DNA of 64,000 nt from Myxococcus qinghaiensis (GTDB lineage Bacteria > Myxococcota > Myxococcia > Myxococcales > Myxococcaceae). The stretch is from positions 248,001-312,000 of the forward strand of contig NZ_JAKCFA010000002.1 in the NCBI RefSeq assembly GCF_024198215.1, in the 5' to 3' direction. Shown here one piece after another: positions 36,721 to 42,344 of this stretch (positions within the stretch are counted from its first letter, which is position 1; each line of letters begins with the position of its first letter). The notes beneath the pieces are model-generated. The model saw nothing but the letters and a program-made list of their open reading frames with translations. It had not been told where the DNA came from and did not search any database. Both the position numbers and the translations under genes were made by a program.

Positions 36721-36796
36721 GCAGGAACGCGAGGTGGCTGCCGTGACTCGGACTTGGAAGGTCCGGCGCGGCGGCCACTCGCGCGGGCAGGAAGAG

Positions 36797-37068
36797 CTAC
36801 TGACAGATGAGCCGCATCCAGATGGTGAAGCTGCCCTCACCGGCCACGTTGCGCTTCCACATCCGGCCCGTGCCGGGAGAGACGTAGACCGTGCTCTCGT
36901 TCATGACGCGAGGTTGCACGTCAGGACATGGGTCGTCGCCATCGCCTCGGGCGACGTGTCCTCGGGTGCCTTTTCGCTCGGCTCCTGCGCGAGCGCGGCG
37001 CCTCCGCTGAAGACACCCAGGCCACTCGCGACGACTGCGCCCGTGAGGACTCGCTTCCACTGCGTCAT
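36797..37068 (-). pseudogene. Small secreted protein, apparently frameshifted
   Basis: The first part (37068 to a TGA at 36901-36903) encodes a clear Sec signal peptide (KRVLTGAVVASGLGVFSGG, cleavage after ALA) and a short mature start with one Cys. The ATG at 37068 has GGAG nine bases upstream; ATGs at 37074 and 37083 are in frame. The TGA overlaps an ATG (ATGA) that opens a 35-residue frame (36904 to 36797) rich in Trp, Met and Arg and ending in LICQ. Joined by a one-base insertion, the two give one small secreted protein with two Cys, which may form a disulfide. Either the gene is broken (or misread), or the two pieces are coupled overlapping frames. It converges with the NRPS gene. No family recognised. 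Confidence 0.5.
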
Positions 37069-37145
37069 GTGCATGTTCTCCATTCGTTGTGGGCTCTGAA
37101 CCCGTCAACGGCTGGAGAGCGATGGATGCGGATGTGATGGACACG

Positions 37146-37184
37146 CTGATGACTGGAGCCAGTCCCCTGATGACTGCAGTCATC
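37146..37184. promoter_or_regulatory. Paired palindromes, operator-like
   Basis: CTGATGACTG occurs at 37146-37155 and again at 37167-37176, 21 bases apart (two helical turns). The first copy lies in an inverted repeat GACTGG-AG-CCAGTC (37151-37164). The second lies in a perfect 16-base palindrome GATGACTGCAGTCATC (37169-37184). It sits between the divergent small secreted gene and the repeat-protein gene. A dimeric regulator bound on one face of the helix would fit. Confidence 0.5.
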
Positions 37185-37248
37185 GGCTGGGGGCCCGAGT
37201 GGAACGCTCCACTCCAGTGAAGTCGCGGGGTTGCGAAGTCGGAATGGC

Positions 37249-37264
37249 TGGCATTCGCGCTGCA
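37249..37264 (+). promoter_or_regulatory. Candidate sigma-54 (-24/-12) promoter
   Basis: TGGCATTCGCGCTGCA compares with the consensus TGGCACGNNNNTTGCW. The invariant GG (37250-37251) and GC (37262-37263) are both present with exactly ten bases between them. It points at the gene starting at 37342 and lies just downstream of the paired palindromes. Confidence 0.45.
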
Positions 37265-37341
37265 ATGAGGGAGTGCACGGGCGAGACGACGAACTCCTCG
37301 CCGCGGCGGTCCCCCATCGCTTTCCTGAAACAGGTGATCCC

Positions 37342-38904
37342 ATGGTCAAGCTCAAGTCCTCGTCCTTCTCCTCCCCGAAGCTGAACAAGAACCCGGCGGA
37401 CTCCGCCTCGGTCACCCCGCCGAAGAAGACGCCCTCCGCGAGCCCCACGCAGCAGGACGTGAAGTTCCGCAACCCCACGAATGCGCCCTCGCAGTCGCAG
37501 CGACCGACGGATGGGTTCGAGGGCAAGAACCCGACGGCCGGCGGTCGGGGCACGCGCGCGCTGGATGCGCTCTCGAACGTGTCGGGGGCCGCCCTGCCCG
37601 CGATGGAGACGCTCGCGAATGTGTCGGGGGCCGCCCTGCCCGCGATGCAGGCGTTCTCGCCCATGATGGCCGGGGGACTGCCGTCGATGCAGTCGCTCTC
37701 GCCCATGATGGCCGGAGGACTGCCGTCGATGCAGGCGCCCTCGCCCATGATGGCCGGAGGACTGCCGTCGATGGAGCAGTTCTCTCCCATGAACGCGCCC
37801 ATGCGGATGGGCGGGATGCCGTCGATGGAGCAGTTCTCGCCCATGAACGCGTCCATGCCGAGAGGCCTGCCCTCGATGGACGGGCTCCCGCAGGGGCTCG
37901 GATTCCCCACCGCGCCGCCGATGATGACGCCGAACATGCTGGAGGGCCTGCAGGTGCCCTCGCTGCCGGGCCCCGTCGACTTCGCGCCCCGTGGGCTGCC
38001 CTCGCAGCTCCAGGACTTCGCTCCGCCGCCCTCGCTCCAGGACTTCGCGCCGCCGCCCTCGCTCCAGGAGCCCGTCAACCCCGCGCCGCGCGGGCTGCCC
38101 CCGCAGTTGAGGGGCTTCGTGCCGGCCCGTGAGGCCACGCCGCTCGCCGCGCCGCAGGCCGAGCCGGAGTCCTCGGGCATCCCGAGCGCCAATGACAAGC
38201 GCCCGGCCGGGGACAAGCGCTCGGCGGCGGAGATCGTCGACGACTCGCCCGCGCTGAAGAACCTGGGCCGTCAGAAGGACATCAAGTTCGACCAGCTCTG
38301 CAAGCAGACGGGCATCGACCCCAAGCTGGACCTGAAGGACGCGAAGCAGAACCCGGACGCGGTGTTCCGCCTGGCCAAGGTGCTGGAGTTCATCGACAGC
38401 GCGAAGGCGTCGAACGGTGGGGACCGGGACAGCAAGGTGAAGAACGGCAAGGGTGACGGCAACATCGAGGGCATCACGAAGAGCGGTGATGCGCGCCACG
38501 GCACCGAGGCCGGAATGGTGAAGGACTTCGCCGAACAGGGTTACTCGTTCCTGGGCGAGCAGCAGCTGCCGACGACGAAGGACACGCACGTCAAGGCGGA
38601 CGGGAGCAACAAGGACAACTTCCAGTGGGCCGCGGGTGAGGCGGGCAAGCACCTGTGGTTCCTGCCGGCGGTGAGCAACGTGCTGACGGGCATCGGCAAC
38701 TCGGAGGGTGGCGCGAAGGGCGTCTTCGAGGGCGCGGCCAAGGGCTACGTCAACACGCTGAAGGGCGCAGCGGAGGGTGTCCTCGGGGCCGTCACGACGG
38801 GCCGGGTGAACCCGGCCTCGCTCCTGCTCGGTGGCGCGGCGGGCGCGCTGGCCAACACGGAGGCCGCTCCGCAGCCGGTGAAGGACATCGCCAGCATGCT
38901 GTGA
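37342..38904 (+). CDS. Repeat-rich hypothetical protein, 520 residues
   Basis: I do not recognise the family. The frame is open from 37231, but the ATG at 37342 has a well-placed AGGTGA and precedes the first protein-like residues, so I start there. No signal peptide or lipobox is visible. Residues 1-75 are Lys/Ser/Pro-rich. About residues 78-160 are tandem repeats of 14 residues built on ANVSGAALPAM and SPMMAGGLPSM units, then PSMEQFSPMNA and two LQDFAPPPS units. After a Pro/Ala linker comes a polar region with an Asp/Gly-rich KGDGNIEG segment. The last 70 residues are Gly/Ala-rich (GAAKGYVNTLKGAAEG, LLLGGAAGAL) and could insert in or lie on a membrane. A strong terminator follows. A role as a leaderless secreted or structural protein is only a guess. 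Confidence 0.8.
   Translation: MVKLKSSSFSSPKLNKNPADSASVTPPKKTPSASPTQQDVKFRNPTNAPSQSQRPTDGFEGKNPTAGGRGTRALDALSNVSGAALPAMETLANVSGAALPAMQAFSPMMAGGLPSMQSLSPMMAGGLPSMQAPSPMMAGGLPSMEQFSPMNAPMRMGGMPSMEQFSPMNASMPRGLPSMDGLPQGLGFPTAPPMMTPNMLEGLQVPSLPGPVDFAPRGLPSQLQDFAPPPSLQDFAPPPSLQEPVNPAPRGLPPQLRGFVPAREATPLAAPQAEPESSGIPSANDKRPAGDKRSAAEIVDDSPALKNLGRQKDIKFDQLCKQTGIDPKLDLKDAKQNPDAVFRLAKVLEFIDSAKASNGGDRDSKVKNGKGDGNIEGITKSGDARHGTEAGMVKDFAEQGYSFLGEQQLPTTKDTHVKADGSNKDNFQWAAGEAGKHLWFLPAVSNVLTGIGNSEGGAKGVFEGAAKGYVNTLKGAAEGVLGAVTTGRVNPASLLLGGAAGALANTEAAPQPVKDIASML
37573..37824 (+). repeat. 42-bp in-frame tandem repeat
   Basis: Six units follow each other at an exact 42-base period (near 37573, 37615, 37657, 37699, 37741 and 37783). 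The first two encode NVSGAALPAM and the rest SPMMAGGLPSM variants. The next related unit starts 54 bases later (37837), with the period broken. Confidence 0.85.
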
Positions 38905-38951
38905 GCTTGAATCGAAGCAGGTGACCCGAGCGGGGAAATGCTCGGTAGAGG

Positions 38952-39003
38952 GGCCCTCGGAGCAACCTTGCGGCGGCAGGGAAGCTCCGAGGGCCTTTCT
39001 ATT
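38952..39003 (+). terminator. Rho-independent terminator
   Basis: A perfect 12-base stem, GGCCCTCGGAGC (38952-38963) with GCTCCGAGGGCC (38984-38995), encloses a 20-base loop and is followed at once by TTTCTATTTC. It lies 47 bases after the stop of the repeat-rich protein and separates it from the convergent gene ending at 39096. Confidence 0.88.
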
Positions 39004-39095
39004 TCTGGGGCCGCCATGCGCGGCGCGCCCTACCGCCATGAAACAGCGGAGCGAGGGCCCTGAAGCCCCCGCCCCGCCGTGCGCCAACCCCGGCC

Positions 39096-40565
39096 TCAGT
39101 TGCAGTAGGGCGGCAGGAACGGGCCGAAGGCGATGCAGGTTCGCGAGGCCTCGTCATTGGCCGCGTTGGGGTCCATGGGGGAGCTGGCCGTCCGGCGGGC
39201 CGTGACGGCGTAGAACCGACCGATGGAGTACAGGTGCCCGGGGACGGTGAAGGACTGGCTCTGCGTGTCCCCCGGAGCGATAGCGCCGAAGCCGCAGGTG
39301 ACGCTTCCATCGCCCGGCGTGCACTGGCCGGACGCGGCAGCCAGCGGGGCGGGCAGCGAGGCGGTGATGGTGGCCGTGTCGAGCAGATCAGGGCCGTTGT
39401 TCGTCACGTACACGTCGTAGCGGACGGCCGGCTTGTGGTGGTTGAAGAGGGGCTTGGCCACGAGCCGCACCGCGAGGTCCGCGGCGGCTCCGGTCGTGTT
39501 GAGGAACACGACGGCGGTGTTGGCCAGCTCCTTGGCCACGACGATGTCCGGCCGGCCGTCCCCGTTCCAGTCCGCGACGTCGATGTCGGAGGCCGGGCTG
39601 ATGGTGGAGAGGACAATGGGCTGGGCGAAGGTGCCATCGCCCTGGTTGAGGAGCACCGTGACGTCCGGCCCGGTGACAGAGGCCACGGCCACATCGAGCG
39701 TGCCGTCCAGGTTGAAGTCCGCGAGGGCGAGGTCCCTGGCGTTGACCGTGGTGTTGGACTGGATGAGCGTACCGTAGGTGTTGTCGCCCGTGCTGGGTGT
39801 GGCGGAGACGTAGTTGTTGCCCGCCACGATGAGGTCCCTGAGACCATCACCGGTGGCGTCCCCCAGCGCGAGCCGGGCGGCCAGGTTGGGCGCGGTGGAG
39901 TTCACGAGCGACGGGAACCTCCCGGTGCCGTCGCCGGCCTGGATGGCCATGACGCCGGCGGCGTTCAAGCCGACGATGTCGACGTGGCCGTCTCCGGTGA
40001 CGTCCGCCATGGCGACGTCCAGCGTCTGGGGAGACAGGAGCACGGGCCGCTCGGTGCGGAACTCGACGCCGGGGGCGGTGACGATGAAGACGAACTGGTT
40101 CGAGGGGGAGAAGGTGATCAGCTCCGGCGTCGGGGTACCCTCGACGAGGTTGGCGACGGCGAGTCCGCGAACGGCCGCGGGCTCGTTCGAGACTTGGGCC
40201 ACGCCGGGTGTCGTGGACAGGAAGCCGCCCGCGCCGTCGCCGTAGAACGTGGCGACGACGTTGCTGCCCGCGACGGCGACGTCGGGGTTGCCATCCCCGT
40301 TGAAGTCCGAGATGCCGGCGACGGAGACCGGCAGGGTGATGCTGGGGGGCAGAGGCACCGTGATCGGGATCGCGAGCATCCCCGTCGTCAAGCCGAGCTG
40401 GATGGCAAGGGAGTGGTCGAGGGTGCTCACGATGGCGACGTCAGGGACGCCGTCCTTGTTGAAGTCAGCGGCCGCCACGTACCGGGGGCCCGGGCCCGTG
40501 GAGGACTCCACCGGGGCCGCGAAGGTGGCGGGAGGAGCGGCCCATGCGGGGGCGGAGAGGCCCAT
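39096..40565 (-). CDS. Secreted FG-GAP/VCBS repeat protein (start region frameshifted)
   Basis: The 489-residue frame carries at least six FG-GAP/VCBS units with Asp-rich calcium-loop motifs (DFNKDGVPDVA, DFNGDGNPDVA, DVTGDGHVDIV, DFNLDGTLDVA, DWNGDGRPDIV). These typically fold as a beta-propeller outside the cell. The C-terminal 130 residues look like a DUF11-type beta-sandwich (YDVYVTNNGPD) with three or four Cys. The ATG at 40565 falls in the middle of a signal peptide: upstream in frame the codons read IPKRLRSSRHLTPALLSFGL with no start codon. An ATG at 40630, with AGGA eight bases upstream, is out of this frame by one base after its second codon. The gene therefore probably starts at 40630 and carries a one-base deletion there. 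Ligand unknown. Confidence 0.85.
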   Translation of the reverse strand: MGLSAPAWAAPPATFAAPVESSTGPGPRYVAAADFNKDGVPDVAIVSTLDHSLAIQLGLTTGMLAIPITVPLPPSITLPVSVAGISDFNGDGNPDVAVAGSNVVATFYGDGAGGFLSTTPGVAQVSNEPAAVRGLAVANLVEGTPTPELITFSPSNQFVFIVTAPGVEFRTERPVLLSPQTLDVAMADVTGDGHVDIVGLNAAGVMAIQAGDGTGRFPSLVNSTAPNLAARLALGDATGDGLRDLIVAGNNYVSATPSTGDNTYGTLIQSNTTVNARDLALADFNLDGTLDVAVASVTGPDVTVLLNQGDGTFAQPIVLSTISPASDIDVADWNGDGRPDIVVAKELANTAVVFLNTTGAAADLAVRLVAKPLFNHHKPAVRYDVYVTNNGPDLLDTATITASLPAPLAAASGQCTPGDGSVTCGFGAIAPGDTQSQSFTVPGHLYSIGRFYAVTARRTASSPMDPNAANDEASRTCIAFGPFLPPYCN

Positions 40566-40808
40566 CAGTCCGAAAGACAGCAGGGCCGGAGTGAGGTGGC
40601 GGGAGGAGCGGAGGCGCTTCGGGATGACATGGGCACGTCCTGGAACGCTGGAGTCGCTGCGAAATGGCGCGACCCAACGTGCGTCCCGCGTCCCACATAG
40701 GCGCCTGTCCCGAAGCGCGAGCCGGCATGTCCTCCGGTACGAGCCCCCTGACGGCCAATCGCTAAACGGCGGGTCGCCACCCCTTCCCTCTCAACGTCGC
40801 CGGAACGC

Positions 40809-40838
40809 GCTCCCCAAGTGACTCGGTCCTTGGGGAGC
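40809..40838 (-). terminator. Hairpin downstream of sugar dehydrogenase gene
   Basis: A perfect 10-base inverted repeat, GCTCCCCAAG (40809-40818) and CTTGGGGAGC (40829-40838), encloses a 10-base loop, 28 bases past the stop of the gene ending at 40867. No T-run follows on either strand, so it may be a terminator aided by other factors or an RNA-stabilising hairpin. Confidence 0.5.
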
Positions 40839-40866
40839 ACGAATCCCGCTGTGCTGAGCAGGAACC

Positions 40867-42192
40867 TCAGCGCGGTGTGACCTTGAGCAGCTTGCCGTTG
40901 GTGGCGTCGGTCAGCAGGTAGAGGGCGCCATCGGGCCCCTGCACCACCTCGCGGATGCGCTCGGCGCGGTCCTTGAGCAGATGCTCTTCGCCCACGACGA
41001 GGTCATTGCGCACCATGAGCCGCACCAGGGCCTGGCTGACCAGTCCTCCCACGAAGATGTCATTGCGCCACTCGGGGAACAGGGACCCCGTGTAGATGGC
41101 CATCCCCGAGGGGGCAATCACCGGGTCCCAGTAGTACACGGGCTGCTCCATGCCCGGGCCCTGGGGGCTGTCGTGGATGGGCGCGCCGGAGTACTCCTCG
41201 CCATACCCGATGGTGGGCCAGCCGTAGTCCTTGCCCTTCTCGGGCCGGTTGAGCTCGTCGCCCCCCTTTGGCCCCATCTCCACCGTCCACAGCCGATTCT
41301 GGCTGTCGAGCGCCGCCGACAGGATGTTGCGGTGGCCCACCGACCAGATTTCCGGCTTCGCGTCCTGCGTGTTCACGAACGGGTTGTCCTGGGGCACGGA
41401 GCCGTCGGGATTGATGCGGACCACCTTGCCGAAGTGGCTCTTCACGTCCCGCGCCTGCACCCGGCCCGCGAGGATGGAGCGCTCTCCGAGCGTGACGAAC
41501 AGCTTGCCATCGGGGGTGAACACCAGCCGTCCTCCCGAGTGCAGCGTCGACTCGAGGGTGGGCATCATGCGGAAGATGACCTGGACATTCTCCACGCGAG
41601 GCTGCGCACCATCCACGAGCTTCGCGCGCGCCACCGCCAGCCCGTTGCCGCCCGTGCGTGGCTCGGCATAGGTCCAGTAGATGAGTTGGCTCTGTGCGTA
41701 GTCGGGGCCGACCTCCACATCGAGCAGCCCTCCCTGTCCACGGGCATCCACGGCGGGCAGCCCCGAGACAGCGGGAGACTTCGCGCCCTGCGGAGTGACG
41801 ATGTAGAGCGAGCCGGTGGCCTTCTCCGTCACGAGCATGCGCTGGTCGGGCAGGAAGGCGATGGCCCAGGGGTTCCTGAAGCCGGAAGCAATCTCAGTGA
41901 CCTGGATGGCCGTCTTCGATTGGATGGCCGGGGCGCGTGTCTGCTCGGGGAAGGCCCGAGAGAACTCGGGCACGTTGGGCGGATCCTGAGGGACAGGGGG
42001 GCCGCTCGGAAGGGCACCCGCGTCTTCAGGTGGGACACCCGCGTCTTCAGGCGGGACGCCCGCGTCTTCCGGCGGGACACCCGCATCCTGCTGCGGAACG
42101 CCCGAGTCTGGGGGCGTCGGCGTGGGGTCGGGATCATCACTGCAGCCGACGAGGAGGGCGGCGACGACGAGGGGCATCGACAGGATTCGCAT
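40867..42192 (-). CDS. PQQ-dependent sugar dehydrogenase-type lipoprotein (GSDH family)
   Basis: At 441 residues this matches soluble aldose sugar dehydrogenases (six-bladed propeller, PQQ and calcium cofactors) that oxidise sugars in the envelope. Seen: a lipobox with Cys17 (VVAALLVGC); a spacer of Asp/Pro/Glu repeats (residues 25-55); FRNPWAIAFLPD at the propeller start; and the family block GHRNILSAALD ... WTVEMGPKGGDELN ... DYGWPTIGYG. The frame extends upstream to 42663, but AGGAG lies eight bases before the ATG at 42192 and the lipoprotein signal begins there. Substrate cannot be inferred; the family also covers sorbosone dehydrogenases. It is followed by a hairpin. Confidence 0.9.
   Translation of the reverse strand: MRILSMPLVVAALLVGCSDDPDPTPTPPDSGVPQQDAGVPPEDAGVPPEDAGVPPEDAGALPSGPPVPQDPPNVPEFSRAFPEQTRAPAIQSKTAIQVTEIASGFRNPWAIAFLPDQRMLVTEKATGSLYIVTPQGAKSPAVSGLPAVDARGQGGLLDVEVGPDYAQSQLIYWTYAEPRTGGNGLAVARAKLVDGAQPRVENVQVIFRMMPTLESTLHSGGRLVFTPDGKLFVTLGERSILAGRVQARDVKSHFGKVVRINPDGSVPQDNPFVNTQDAKPEIWSVGHRNILSAALDSQNRLWTVEMGPKGGDELNRPEKGKDYGWPTIGYGEEYSGAPIHDSPQGPGMEQPVYYWDPVIAPSGMAIYTGSLFPEWRNDIFVGGLVSQALVRLMVRNDLVVGEEHLLKDRAERIREVVQGPDGALYLLTDATNGKLLKVTPR
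42017..42090 (-). repeat. 18-bp tandem repeat encoding DAGVPPE
   Basis: Four near-copies of an 18-base unit encode DAGVPP-E/Q units just after the lipobox of the sugar dehydrogenase. They form a flexible tether between the lipid anchor and the propeller. Confidence 0.8.
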
Positions 42193-42344
42193 GCGACTCA
42201 CTCCTGGGGGATGAGGGGGAGAGGAAGTTGCTGTCATGCGTCCTGGCGCGCAAGCCTCATGGCGGCAAGGCCGTGATTCAGCCCGCGACCGAGCGGCGCC
42301 GGGCATGCGACGGTGGAAAGTTACGCCGCTTCGCAGCCCCTGCC

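Noticed and set aside
36754-36798. Possible terminator after the NRPS gene (GTGGCTGCC with GGCGGCCAC)
   Set aside because: The stem has a mismatch, the loop is long and no T-run follows.
37180-39087. Minus-strand frame of 635 codons across the repeat-rich protein gene
   Set aside because: The composition is an antisense shadow (Arg/His/Gln-rich). It would cross a strong plus-strand terminator, and the plus-strand frame has the start site and codon bias.
39234-40700. Plus-strand frame of 488 codons opposite the FG-GAP gene
   Set aside because: Asp/Gly/Arg/Val low-complexity antisense of the repeats; the FG-GAP motifs are on the minus strand.
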